DNA of 64,000 bases, taken from Telopea speciosissima. Lineage: Eukaryota > Streptophyta > Magnoliopsida > Proteales > Proteaceae. Positions 13,377 to 24,478 of the stretch are shown here, one piece after another; position 1 is the first letter of the stretch; each line of letters starts with the position of its first letter. Made by a program: the position numbers and the translations under genes. Under the pieces are notes generated by a model. The model did not search any database. It was not told where the DNA came from and saw only the letters and a list, made by a program, of their open reading frames with translations. The stretch covers positions 59,516,464 to 59,580,463 of the forward strand of contig NC_057917.1 of assembly GCF_018873765.1 (NCBI RefSeq), in the 5' to 3' direction.

Positions 13377-13751
13377 AAATGATATTTGACATAAATAAGG
13401 ATCAGGGCATTCAATATCACTAAGGCGGACAATCGCCTAAACCCCAAAAATCCGTCTGGACGCCTAAGCAATGTCGCTTAGACGCCGGCTTGACAACTAT
13501 GATCTACATGCATATTGTATGTTGAACTTGGTCCAAGTGCAAAGACAAGTATTTACGGAAGTGATATCCGCGAACGGGCACGGAATGGAGGTAGAGGACG
13601 ATGCAGAATTTAGTACAAAGACAAGGTATAGATATCTCATGCCAAAGCTTCTACTTCCAAAGTAAAAGGTACAGTGGAAAAGTAGGGTTGCTTTCTTACA
13701 TGAGATACAGATCCACATTTATTTACAATGATATTCTCAAAAAAGGCTCCT

Positions 13752-13930
13752 GTCCTGCAGTGGCGGGAGCTGGAGCGCCCAGCCCAGCTAAACGACAGCA
13801 AAAACAGGGGTGGGGTGGTCATTTCAAAGGTGGGTCCTACCTGGGCCCCACATGTGAAATGACCACCCCACCCCCCGTTTTTAGGTGGTTTCCATGGGCA
13901 TCACAAGATGCACACCGACTTTCTTTGCTT
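13752..13930. mobile_element. GTGGCGGGAGCTG-type hairpin MITE, diverged
   Basis: The core GGGGTGGTCATTTCA...TGAAATGACCACCCC forms a long hairpin around GGTGGGTCCTACCTGGGCCC. The same core and the left end (GTGGCGGGAGCTG) recur at 32118-32279, so this is a member of the same family. The right terminus is degraded here. Confidence 0.5.
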
Positions 13931-14139
13931 GCCATTTAGACTGAAGATAGAACAAGTCCCCCACAGGGTCGCAATTGGATCATGGGGTACAGGTTTAATT
14001 TCAAGTTAAAATTCAACATACAAGGCTTCATGGAGGCAAAACTGCTATTTACAATACTTCCACACCTATGATATTGGTTACCCCTACAACTTGACCACCA
14101 GTTCTGGATAAATATAACTCAGAATCGCCTGTACACAAC

Positions 14140-14218
14140 CCACTCTCTACTCTTTCTAATTACATCCCCACCAGCCTTTCTACTAGCATATGCATAACCA
14201 GTGTAGGCCCATCAGTTT

Positions 14219-14256
<38 letters not shown>

Positions 14257-14562
14257 AGTTCTTTTGGGTTTTTTTGGAAGACTTTGTAGATAAATGGCTG
14301 CTCGCTTGACTTTCATCTATGTAAGGATCAGCAGAGGGCTCTCTTATTTATTTGGCTTTTCTTCCTCACAGATCACCAACCAAGCCTCCTTCAGAATCGA
14401 TCTCAAACTCATCATCTGATTCTGGACTTCCATTTGAGGTTCCTCGAGGATCGGATGGCTGACCTTGCCTTTTGCCTGACCAACAAGTCAAGTGGATCGT
14501 CTCCTAAATGGTCAGACAAATCCTCTGGCAAGCTCTTGGCAGCTCGATTGGTACACTTTGAC
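14140..14562 (-). pseudogene. RRP12: RRP12-like gene, C-terminal exon block (decayed)
   Basis: RRP12 is a HEAT-repeat pre-rRNA processing and ribosome-export factor of the nucleolus. After an acceptor (TATAG|, exon start 14562) the minus strand reads SLPEDLSDHLGDDPLDLLVR followed by QKARSAIRSS, the conserved DDPLDLLxRQKxRSAxRSS segment near the C terminus of plant RRP12-like proteins. It continues in shifted frames as SDDEFEIDSEGG, EEEKPNK and SADPYIDESQASSHLSTKSS, then past a 30-plus A run to WAYTGYAYASRKAGGD. At least two frameshifts and an in-frame TGA before WAYTG show decay. The expected final EPYAYWPLDRK segment was not found. Order and strand agree with the other RRP12 blocks at 16.0-16.3 and 24.8-25.4 kb. 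Confidence 0.75.
14223..14254. repeat. poly(T)/poly(A) run inside the RRP12 exon remnant
   Basis: An uninterrupted T run of about 30 bases. On the coding minus strand it is an A run between two pieces of lysine-rich RRP12 coding sequence, so it probably grew by slippage from AAA lysine codons. Confidence 0.8.
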
Positions 14563-15238
14563 CTATACAGATTATTAAAGAAGAAACCGTTTATACCATA
14601 AAACAAAATGATTTGACCATGGGTTCCAAGGCTATGAACACCACTGTTAAGGTTTTGGTTCACCAGTAATTTAGGGTTTCCAATGACAAATTTTCATTGA
14701 AATGTATAATAAAACTTACATAGTGTCTACAAAATGAAGGGGCATCTAGAAGGATGATGATAAATGATAATGTGGCCCAGGTTCAAAATCACAGTGTTTC
14801 TTATATTGATGCCTCACTAAATTTCAGGTCCCCATAGTGCTTGAAATCCCTAATTAATTCTGTATCCCATACTTACAAAAACTAGACTAGATAGCATGGT
14901 CAAAATCCGTCTGGACATAGAACCACTTCGGACTAAAACTAGACTCAATCAAACAAGTTATTTCCACCCAATTCCTTCAATTTGAAAATTTAATATTTTT
15001 AATTTATTTCACACCAAATTTTATTCATCTTTCTAAATCATACTCCAAAACCGTAGTTTGTTAAAACTGGACTGCAGCGGAACAGGCCCCTTTCAGTTCG
15101 ATGTCTGGTCCAGTTTAAAATAACCTAACAGTGGCCATTTTTATTAGGAAGATCTATACTTGAGCCAAAAGGCCAAGATTAAAGAAAGCAACAGCTACAA
15201 GCAAAAAAGATCACATTAATTAATTGTGATGGGATCCT

Positions 15239-15991
15239 GGGGAAATTTCTATCAGACCCTAACTTTTAAAAATATATTTATCCAATCTCCCCTATGGAAT
15301 ACTTCTTTTCTGATTCCCTCAATACAGCAAACTTTCAAATTCTTTCTCCCAACTTTTTAAAATGCCCAGATTAAAACCTTCAATGAAATATTACAATTAT
15401 TTTTTTTACTTCACTTTTAAATCTACCTTTTAAGTACACATTGAGATGACCTAACTATGTGTTGCATAGTTATAAAGATATATTATCCCTTTAGTGTCTA
15501 AATTTATTTTAACATTCACATGGGCACCCAAAATCATATGGTACACAATCTCAGAAATTTCTCAACGAATTAGTGGACTAAATAAAACCATCAAATTATT
15601 CTAGTATGTAATTATACTAAAATAATACAGAGATAAACAATGTGCTCAAAAATTGGTCAATCCGTATCACATATATCAAATACCATGCCTTTTGGGTCAA
15701 GGATGGCCATGTGGACATTTGAATCAATATAGTTACAAAGGGATAATATGGCATTAATAATTACGTAATACATAGTTAGGTCATCTCAATACATACTTAG
15801 AAGGTAGATTTAAAGGTGAATTGGAGAAATAGTGAAAATGTGTCATTGAAGGGTAATCTCAATATTCTAAAAATCCAGGGGAGAAGGAGAGGTGAAAGTT
15901 TACTTTATTGGGGGAAATCAGAAACTTTATGTTCTATTGGGTTATTTTGAGTAAATATAGGTTACGTTAACGGGACTGACAGAAAATTTTC
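15239..15991. mobile_element. Mutator-like non-autonomous element with long TIRs
   Basis: Two arms of over 200 bp are inverted repeats. The left begins GGGGAAATTTCTATCAGACC and the right complement begins GGAAAATTTTCTGTCAGTCC; both arms later carry TTTAAATCTACCTT and TTGAGATGACCTAACTATGT. The centre is short and non-coding. No convincing target duplication was found, so the exact ends may be off by several bases. It lies in what was an RRP12 intron. Confidence 0.65.
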
Positions 15992-16011
15992 CTTTTGTTA
16001 TGCATAGAAAC

Positions 16012-16273
16012 CTGGATGAGTATAATTTTGAGTAACGGGATGTAGATTCCTCAGTGTTTGCTGAACTTTTCTTTTTCTTTCTGTTCCTTTATCTGTTCTT
16101 AAGACAAGGAATTTGTAAGCATGTAAACTCTAATAAAATAAGCATTTCAATCTGAAGAGTTTATTTTTCTAACCTTCCTTATATTTTAGGAGTTTCATGT
16201 GTTCTTCATGCATCACCACTTTGACAGCCTCTAGACCACATTTCCTAACAAGCATATCAAGGAGATGCTTGAC
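16012..16273 (-). pseudogene. RRP12: RRP12-like gene, two middle exons (decayed)
   Basis: Exon at 16174-16273: acceptor CCAG|GTC, reading VKHLLDMLVRKCGLEAVKVV and then MHEEHMKLL, donor GAAG|GTTAG. This is the conserved KxLLEMLVxKCGLDAVKxVMPEEHMKLL motif of plant RRP12-like proteins. Exon at 16012-16092: acceptor ACAG|ATA, reading IKEQKEKEKFS and, after a one-base shift, ANTEESTSRYSKLYSSR, donor CCAG|GTTTC. The frameshift and an in-frame TGA in the unshifted frame show loss of function. The exon expected just upstream (LKWQDDTKxHFKAK) is not visible in 16274-18240. Confidence 0.8.
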
Positions 16274-16279
16274 CTGGCA

Positions 16280-18240
16280 TGAGTAGGAAGCAACATCAAT
16301 ATCGAGGAATTTCTCTTTCAATTAGAAAGAAAAAAAAAAATCAAGAGCTTCAAAAGACGAACAGAAGAACAATGCAACTGGTGCAAAGGAGTATAAAATA
16401 TATGCTTATCGATCTGGAATATATAGTCAATGAGGCCATAATGAGACATCTGACCAAAAACTAGGCCCCAAGGAATAAAAGGATATGATCATGGCCTCTC
16501 ATCTATGGCCTTGGTCAGTCTGTCACCAACTAATAGAGCATCTGACCCAGTCAACTGTTTCTTACAGCAACAAAGGCACAAGCCAAACATTCATTCATTC
16601 TGAAAATCTTGGTTAGAAGCTTTATGGCTCTTGCATCTTAAATAGGCTAACTCTACATTAAAAAAAAAAATAACATTCACTAACCCTCCCCTAATATTCA
16701 CTAACATAAAAACAAAACCTCCACTAATACATCCACCAACATCTACTTAACAGTCACTAACATAAAATAACTCCACAAATGGTAGTGGTGGTAGGTAGTG
16801 AACAGATTACCCTTGGTAGGTAGTGGTAGTATTGGACAGATCACCCACTAATGGTAGTGGACAGGCCCACTAATTTTTTGGTTTTATTCCTTCTCGAGTA
16901 CGTTGAATACCCAACATCCAGTTTCATATTCTGTTGTCAGTTCCATAAATAACAGAGTCTAAAATTGAACCAAATAAAACCAGTTGGAATTTAGCTCGAA
17001 AAGATCACAAGTTAGGGTTTGATAACTAGAGGAGAAATAACAGATATCAGAACTAGAAGTAACAGAAATTCTGGTCGAGTGCTGTTTAGGACCCGTGGAA
17101 CAATCTTACAGCATTTCTAAGAATCAGGTTAAGTTTCTGCCCTGCCGCTACGCAAGCTAGCACAACAGAGTCAGAGAAAAGGAAAGAAACCAGAATTAAA
17201 AGAAGTCTGATAACTCAGAACAGATCCAAACTTTAGAATCAACCTGCAGAATTTAAAGGAATTCTGAAAACAGAATTATGGAGTTGTAGAAAAGTCCTAG
17301 TGCTACTAGGAAAACTAATAGCAATACCCAGAACTGATAGATAGCCTTATCCAAAGAAAATAATAAATGGCTGAAAGGTTTCATACATGGTCATGTATGA
17401 ACACGGTCAACACTTTAGCCCTTGGATAGGAATACTCAATACTTGTGTGTCTATCCGACGATTGAAGTATTGATCACATTTCATACACGACCATATATGA
17501 AAACCGGTCCCTAATAAAAACAGCAGCATATTTTACTAAAAGACTGACTCTAGACTTCTAGAGATAGAGATAAGATGGAGATAAGTTGGATTGCTAACAT
17601 CAAGCCTATTCTAGCTCAAGATAAGAGAAAATAATAAATAAGAAAATAAATAGAAAACAACTACTAAGACTCCAACTTAACTAACTAAAAAATCCCATAT
17701 TCCTACCCCCTACCCATATTTTAGGCACATTAAAGTTGGTCTATTACAACAATAAAAATCCCTTGGACGAAAGACCCAACACATATGTAAACCAGTCCAA
17801 GGCTTATTTCCACCAAAATCATAATTGTCAAGGCGACATCTTGTTGGTATTGCCTTGATTTTTTCCCCTCCTCCAACGCCTAGGATCGCCTAGACTTCGT
17901 GACAAGTATGACTAAAATAAGCCCACTTCTGTGATTTATTTGCTTGGTCTACCCAATAGGTGGTGGAAGTGAGCTTCCACCTATCAACTCAATTTTACTA
18001 AACCTCATCACAACAAAATAAGGTCGGCTACAAGAATCCCGTAGGAAATGCTCATTTGAATTGAAAATTTTTCACTGGAAATCCCCAAAATGGTTCCCAA
18101 CTTATCATGGTTGTTTGTCGCAAAGGAATCACAGAATGTGAATACACTTCAAACATTGGGGGCATCAATCGTCCCCGGATGATGTATTATCATCAAAAGG
18201 AGCTGATAATATTTGCTAAGTTTTTCAATTATTTTATTTT
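16280..18240. other. gene-free stretch within the RRP12 remnant
   Basis: No exon of RRP12 or any other gene was recognised. AT-rich sequence contains short GGTAGTGG repeats near 16780-16860. CAAGGCGACATC and CGCCTAG-type words near 17830-17900 resemble a MITE found widely in plants, but no boundaries were found. Confidence 0.35.
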
Positions 18241-18252
18241 CTTTCTTTTTTT

Positions 18253-19163
18253 GGGGGGAAATTTACGAAACACCCCCTGAAAATGGGTCGAAACTCAGAT
18301 CACCCCCTGAAATTTGAAAATACTCAGATCACCCCTTCTACACTAACGGTGTTAGTCTGCTGTTAGTTATTGGTGTAAAAAGACCATTTTACCCTTGTAC
18401 ATTGAAAAGACACTTTTAACCCCAAAATCAAGTAGGATGAAGGACTAAAGCGTTTCACCTTCTCCAGCACCGGCACCGGAGCCATATCTTCTCCTTCTCC
18501 ATCTCCGACCAACCTGCATCTTCAATGGTTATGTTCTACACGCTCCATCTCTCTTCTATCTCTCTCTTGTAACTCCCGGAGGTGGGTTTCTCAGGCAAAG
18601 TCACTGCAAGATGACCATTCGATTACAGAGAATGAATTCTTAATTCAAAAGCTAACAAGGTAAAATTAAAGAAGAAACAAAGAAATCCCAAAAAGGATTT
18701 TAAAAAAATGAAAAAAATCAAAGGCGAAATTCAAAAGTGTGGGGGTGGTGGTTTTATCAGTAGGGCATGAATAAATTAATCATCACTTGAGGCCGCGGGG
18801 GATGAAGTGGGTAAAGCAACAGAGGGTGCAGCAGAGATTAACAGGAGTCGGGAGAGAACCCGAGTCGACCAAATTCACGGTCTCAATGCGTCTGTCAACA
18901 ACCGAATCCTCCACAGTGTTGCCCGTGAAATTAACAGGGAATGTTGGCAACAAGAGAACTAGCAACGGAACATCCAACGAGCGATTATCAATTCATCTTA
19001 TTGGATTCAGATCTTACTGATTTTGTTTTTTTACCCATGTTTTGATTTTAGGGTTTTATTGGTTGATGGATTTGTAAACCGAATAGAGGCAGCATAGGTG
19101 CTGCGATTAAAGAAGACTTGAACCACCGCCCCCGCTGCAGTCGTCTCCAAGAGTTACGAGAGC

Positions 19164-19197
<34 letters not shown>

Positions 19198-19783
19198 GAG
19201 ATGGAGATGGAGAGCAGGTGGCCACTTCGGTAAACCGCAAGGGTTTTTGAAACCCTTGTAAACCGCAAGGGTTTTTTTCCGGTATCCTTCGCCGGCATAC
19301 TGGTCGCCGTATGAGTTTATCCCTTCATCGGGAGTTGTAGGCAGGTGGTCACTCCGGTTAACCGTGATTTGCAGGTTTCTACCTGCAATTTTGAAACCCT
19401 ATAAGTTGCAGAGATTAAGTTGCAGGTCATGTGAGGAAGAAGATGGATATTTGGGGTTTTAGGTTCAAGGGTAAAATAGTAACTCTACATTTGGGAAGGA
19501 GAGGGAATATTCCCTCTCTGATTCCTTATTTTAATTAAGACAAAAAAAAAAAAAAGAATACATGTTAGGCTTTTAGATCTAAGGGTAAAATAGAAATTAT
19601 ACTCTTCCCAAGGGTAGTTTAGGGTTTTCTAAAAATTTAACCAGCTGACTTCATCAGTTAACTAACGGTAGGGTCTAATTTGAGTATAGGGCTCTAATGC
19701 AGGGGGTGATCTAAGTATTTTCAAATTTCAGGAGGTGATCTGAGTTTCGACCCATTTTCAGGGGGGTGTTTCGTAAATTTTCC
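18253..19783. mobile_element. Mutator-like element A, long TIRs, 9-bp TSD
   Basis: TIRs of about 110 bp: the left reads GGGGGGAAATTTACGAAACA and the right complement begins GGAAAATTTACGAAACACCC; both continue with GGGTCGAAACTCAGATCACC. The flanks are TCTTTTTTT at 18244-18252 and again at 19784-19792, a 9-bp duplication as for Mutator-like elements, though low in complexity. The interior encodes no transposase. It holds short open frames of unknown nature (about 18787-19020) and a GA microsatellite. Its right TSD is shared with the left flank of element B. Confidence 0.7.
19163..19185. repeat. (GA)n microsatellite
   Basis: About eleven GA units followed by ACAGACAGACAG, inside Mutator-like element A. 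Confidence 0.9.
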
Positions 19784-20088
19784 TCTTTTTTTTTTGGGAA
19801 AATTATGGGTACACCCCCTGTACTTGGCCTAAAATAATTATAAACCCGAAGTTTCAAAATACGCACTTGTACACCCCCTCTATTTTGCAAAAAATACAAA
19901 ATTAACAGTCCGTTAGAAAGTAAACGTTAAGTGATGAAGTGGGCTTTAAACTGCACATGAAATGATTATCGTCTTCCTAAAACACAAAATCCCTCTTTGT
20001 CTCTGTGCGAAGAAGAGGCGAACCAGTGATCCCTTGCCCAAGTAAACGTTCCTTTGTTCTCTGAATCGCTGTTTTTTTTATTGATTAA

Positions 20089-21182
20089 ATGATGGAATCG
20101 GTTTATAGAACCTGGTTACATGAAACCACAGAAGCGTCGAACATCTACGATGTCAATGAACTACGCATGGACCTACATACAACCCTTGGCACTGCTAAAT
20201 GGCAGGAGGCTTTCACATCCCCTAGTTTCTGTTCTGAGATTAGGGTTTTCAAAACGTTTTTGAGTTGATTGTTGAGTTTGTCACTGCAGTTGGAGGAGTT
20301 TGCACGGGCAGTCAACTCGAGCTATGTTGAGAGCTCTAGCTCGGCCGAAGATGGGAGAATCAAACACCACCAATATATTGTTGCTATTGAGTTTCTGATT
20401 TCTACGGTTGAGAATTCATTGAAGGAGTCAGTCGTCGCGAAAGGCAAGTCGACGTTGCCTTGGGTTCGTTTGGATGAAGGTGAACGGGATGAGCTCGCCT
20501 TGTTTCTCTCAGGACCTTTGGTAGACATGGCCACTCCCTCTGCTACGATTCTTGCTAGGGGGAATTTGCAGGGAGCGCGTGGAGAAACAGTGTCAAGTTG
20601 TTCGAAGAATTCTGCGCATTCAGCCGAGTGGGGTTCACAAGAGAATAAGGAGGAGAGATTTCACGGACATCAGAGGACTGCAAGTGCCAGTGCTGAAATT
20701 GATACCTAGAAAATTACAGTTGCTGAAGAGAATTCCCAAAGGAGTTCTTCTGATGTCATGTATGATCTTCCTCCTCCTAGGAGATTCAGTTTTTCAGGGC
20801 TGCTCGAAGCCATGGAGCCCATTCCCAAGCTGAATTAGTCCAAGAATGGCTTCAGAAAATGGAAGGTTGGGGATCGTCGTCTGGCAACCAATGTTGTGCC
20901 ATTATGGCCACAGTAGTTGAGTCAGGTGAGAGATTAAAAAAAAATCTTTTTCAATTTGGCATTTACAGTTGTAGTTCCTAATTATCGTTTCTTCGGTATT
21001 TTTTTCTTGTAATTGTTCTTCCCCTAATTTTCCTTCTTTTGCAGGGAATAAATGCTTGTTATGAAAGAAGTACGAGTTGCCTTGATAGGTGTGACAAGTC
21101 TTATGATAAGCAGCTATATGATTGCTTTGGAGCTGTTTAAAGACAATTCCAGAGGTTGCAATATCAAATCCAATACAGTCGG
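20089..21182 (+). pseudogene. captured fragment of a plant syntaxin-6-like (t-SNARE family) gene
   Basis: Exon 1 (20089-20205) reads MMESVYRTWLHETTEASNIY and ends TLGTAKWQ. After an intron with a damaged donor (CAG|GAGG) and an intact acceptor (CTGCAG), exon 2 (20290-20925) begins LEEFARAVNSSYVE and includes IVAIEFLISTVENSL and WVRLDEGERDELALFLSG. A second intron (GTGAGA...TTTGCAG) leads to exon 3 (21045-21182) with INACYERSTSCLDRCDKSYD. The frame continues beyond the nested LTR element at 24484 (SRPIPYLLRK). TAKWQLEEF and the WVxLDExERDxLAxFLSG block are typical of the plant family with a syntaxin-6 N-terminal domain (Arabidopsis At4g30240/At2g18860 type). The real gene's N-terminal start and C-terminal membrane anchor are absent. 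Four in-frame stops interrupt it. Retained introns mean capture was at the DNA level. Confidence 0.75.
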
Positions 21183-22527
21183 TGATGCACATTCATCACC
21201 CAAATGGGCTTATTTTATTAGGAATAAGATTGGGTTATATACATGTTGGGCCTTCGATCCCATTGGTTTTCTATGTACTAGGCCACTTTAATGGGCCTAA
21301 AATATGGGTACATAGGTTGCATACGGGATTAGCCCTACACTTAGTTTTATTTTCATGTTTTTAATGTTTTAAATTGAATCAGTCCAAAGTTGGTTTGAAC
21401 CAGTGGTTCAATTTAAGTAATTTTAGAAGTTTGTCTTTTAATTGTTTAGTTGGGCTGGAATAGGACTCTATTTTAAGTCTATTTCAGTTTCCTAGTCAGT
21501 TTAGTTACCTAGTAGGTTAAGGAATGGGTTGTGCCTTTTCTTTTTAGTGGAGGAGTCTAATTTTGAGTCTTTTATATAAGGTTGTAAGGGGACAAAGTAT
21601 TGAATACGAATTTGATTAATGAAAAAGCTTTTGCTTGCTGCCATAGTTGTCGCTCTACTCTGTTGAGTGTTGCCTTGTGAGTCATATCAAGGTGAAGGGA
21701 TTGGTAGATCTCCAATTGACTCCTTGCGTCTTGTAGACCGCGAGGATCTGTTATAACGGATTGGTGGATCTCCAATCAACTCCTTGAATCTTGTAGACCA
21801 GGAGGATCTGTTATAAGGGATTGGTGGATCTCCAATCGACTCCTTACATCTTGTAAATCGGGAGGACCTGCTTCTATTCTTCAAGCTGCTGCCATTGAAG
21901 ACCTGCAAATTCAAGTAAGTAGTTTACAATTTTAGCCCACACCCTTCTTCTCCTAATCATCTAAACCCAGCCCCATCGATCCCCATTGCCAATACTCAAT
22001 CATTACTACCTTCCTCAATCTGTTAGGGTTAGAATCATCTCAAGTTTTGACCCAATGTTCCTGAACCTAATTCATGAACTCGATTTCAGTTTGGTGCAAT
22101 TCTGACATGCAGATCTGTTCCTGATGTGAATTTTCAATTCTGCCCTTATTGTTATATTGTTCTTCTGAGGTCACAATTAATATACCTATTCTGCTTATCT
22201 GTTATTGTTGATTCTTCTAGACTAAATTTATATTCGATTACTAAACATAACCCCAATTTCTGATCTCTGAATTTCTTGGTTAAATTACTTTTTTGCCCTT
22301 TTCCTAGTTGTACTAGGATTCCCCCATATTAGCTTATCTAACCATTAGATCAATTTCAGCTTTTTAGCAATTGTTCCAGACCCTATTTAGTAAACTCATA
22401 TGGAATTTGGGATCATTCTAACCATCTGATTTTCTGTTATCAAGATTTTCCCTAATCTGAACTATCCTTTGATGAAAAGATCTTGGTTTGGTTCCTAGTT
22501 TGATTATTCGAATCTAGGACTACATTA
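21183..22527 (+). repeat. 5' LTR of the TR-GAG element
   Basis: 1345 bp, beginning TGATGCAC and ending TACATTA. It has a TATATAA box near 21571 and three copies of a 60-bp repeat at about 21695-21875 (GGATTGGTGGATCTCCAATC...). The 3' LTR lacks about 560 bp (about 21915-22485 here) and one 60-bp repeat. Confidence 0.8.
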
Positions 22528-22529
22528 AG

Positions 22530-22541
22530 TGGTATCAGAGC
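22530..22541 (+). promoter_or_regulatory. primer-binding site (tRNA-iMet type)
   Basis: TGGTATCAGAGC, two bases after the 5' LTR, is the classical complement of the 3' end of plant initiator methionine tRNA and would prime minus-strand DNA synthesis. Confidence 0.9.
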
Positions 22542-22542
22542 C

Positions 22543-23594
22543 ATGGATGAAGATGGCAATACAGTGCTGCCACCCCCACCAGATCCCATGGCTGCCATAA
22601 TGGAGATGCTCCAAAAGTTATATACTGGTCAGAAGGTTATTAATGACAAACTGTTACGATTAGAAGAACAGAGGAATACTCCTATTAGGGACAGCAACAA
22701 TCCCCTAGAAGAAGACAGATGTCGAGGACAATCCCTAGTTCGTCGCCCTAATAGAAGGAATAGAGACTACAGGGAACATCCTAGACCTCCAGAGGAGTTC
22801 AAGTTGAGGGACTATGATGGCAGACCAGATCCACAGGTATTTTGTGATTGGTAGTTGCTTTAGATGATTATTTTGATTGGTATGATTTGCCTGAGCATAG
22901 GAAAATGAGACTAGCACATACCAAGCTAGTGGGACCAGCACATAATTGGTGGAGAACCCAGGTGGATTATCCTGACTACCGTGGTAGAGAACCTGTTACA
23001 TGGGCAAAGATGAAAGAAGATCTAAGTAAGAAATATTTCCTATGGACGTTCAAAGCTCTACAACAAGGTAACTTAAATTCCCATCGACAACATCACCACC
23101 AAAAGGCCTTCAAATCTGAAGACAATTTGAAGCCTCCATCAATGAGATTCCGTTTGCAAGTTGAAAAGTATTGGAAATTTGACATCACCAGTGTTAAATC
23201 AACGGCTAAATACAAATGTATATTGCCAACGGAAATTGAAAGAGCACAAGTTGAAGACAAAGCTAAAGTGATCACAGTGAATTGTAATGAGAAGAAAGAG
23301 ACAATGCCTAAAGCTTCAAAGATGGAAAGTCAACAACATGCAGAAGACTCTACTGAAGAGGTCAATGTCGAAGAGAACAAAGTAGACAAAGCTGAAACAG
23401 CAGAAGATGAAGAGGTGGTTGAGAGCACTCCACAGGAAATCGTTGGCATTCAAGATGTTGTTCTTGAAGAGGTACAGCTTGCGCCTCAAGTCTTAGATGA
23501 AAAGGTTACCATTGTTGAAGACTCTATGAATACGATATACACAGTTGATATTGATTTAGAGGTTGAACACATAGAGCTTGTTATGCCACCATGA
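22543..23594 (+). pseudogene. retrotransposon gag, frameshifted
   Basis: The frame opens with ATG right after the PBS (MDEDGNTVLPPPPDP), runs through a short coiled-coil-like part and reaches FKLRDYDGRPDPQVFCDW, then stops at 22854. A one-base loss there shifts the frame; translation resumes as VALDDYFDWYDLPEHRKMRL, then GPAHNWWRTQV and PVTWAKMKEDLSKKYF. This is the capsid-type core of plant Ty3/gypsy gag. The downstream acidic, Glu-rich tail to 23594 has no zinc knuckle or protease and looks like a deletion derivative. It is a structural protein remnant without enzymatic function. Confidence 0.8.
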
Positions 23595-23751
23595 TTCTTT
23601 GAAGAGAAAGCTCCACGCCTTGAAGACTACATCCCTAAAATCTACAAGCAACCAGAATTCTGTTTAGGAATGGTCAAAATTGCTACTCACAAGTTGTTTC
23701 CCCCTCATCACTACAAAATTCGAGGACAAATTTTTTAAAGCTAGGGAGAGT

Positions 23752-24478
23752 TGATGAAGATTCATCATCCAAATGGGATTATTTTATTAGGAATAAGTCT
23801 AGGGTTGGGTTATATACATGTTGGACCTTTGATCCCATGGGTTTTCTATGTAATAGGCCACTTTAATGGGCCTAAAATATAAGTACATAGGTTGCATACG
23901 GGATTAACCCTACACTTAGTTTTATTTTCATGTTTTTAATGTTTTAAATTGAACCGCTCCAAAGCTGGTTTGAACCAGTGGTTCAATAGAAGTGATTTTG
24001 GTGGTTTGTCTTTTAATTGTTTAGTTGGGCTGGATTAGGACTCTATTTTGAGTCTATTTCAATTTCCTAGTCAGTTTAAGTTACCTAGTATGTTAAGGAA
24101 TGGGTTAGGCTTTTTCTTTTTAGTGTAGGAGTCTCATTTTGAGTCTTTTATATAAGGTTGTAAGGGGGCAAAGTATTGAATACGGATTTGATTAATGAAA
24201 AAGTTTTTGCTTGCTGCCATAGCTGCTGCTCTACTTTGTTGAGTGTTGTCTTGTGAGTCATATCAAGGTGAAGGGACTGGTGGATCTCCAGTTCACTCCT
24301 TGCATCTTGTAGATCCAAAGGATCTATTATAAGGGATTAGTGGATCTCCAATCGACTCCTTGCATCTTGTAGATCGGGAGGACCTATCTTCTATCTTCAA
24401 GCTGTTGCCATTGAAGACCTGCATCTTCAAATCCTGATTTGGTTCCTAGTTTGATTATTTGAATCTAGGACTACATTA
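23752..24478 (+). repeat. 3' LTR of the TR-GAG element (internally deleted)
   Basis: 727 bp, beginning TGATGAAG and ending TACATTA. It matches the 5' LTR at both ends but misses about 560 bp between the ACCTGC(A) site and the final TTTGGTTCCTAG region, and has two instead of three 60-bp repeats. Confidence 0.8.

Larger units (their letters stand above)
21183..24478 (+). mobile_element. non-autonomous Ty3/gypsy-type LTR element (TR-GAG)
   Basis: Complete element flanked by the 5-bp duplication GTCGG (21178-21182 and 24479-24483). It has a 5' LTR, an initiator-methionine PBS, a gag-only interior and a purine-rich tract (AGCTAGGGAGAG) just before the 3' LTR. No protease, reverse transcriptase or integrase is present, so it would depend on other elements. 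The LTRs differ at many sites (roughly 7 percent by eye over the shared part), so it is older than the Retand element at 42794-53963. Confidence 0.85.

Noticed and set aside
20322-20534. Minus-strand open frame over syntaxin exon 2
   Set aside because: Antisense shadow; the plus-strand reading has conserved family motifs and splice sites.
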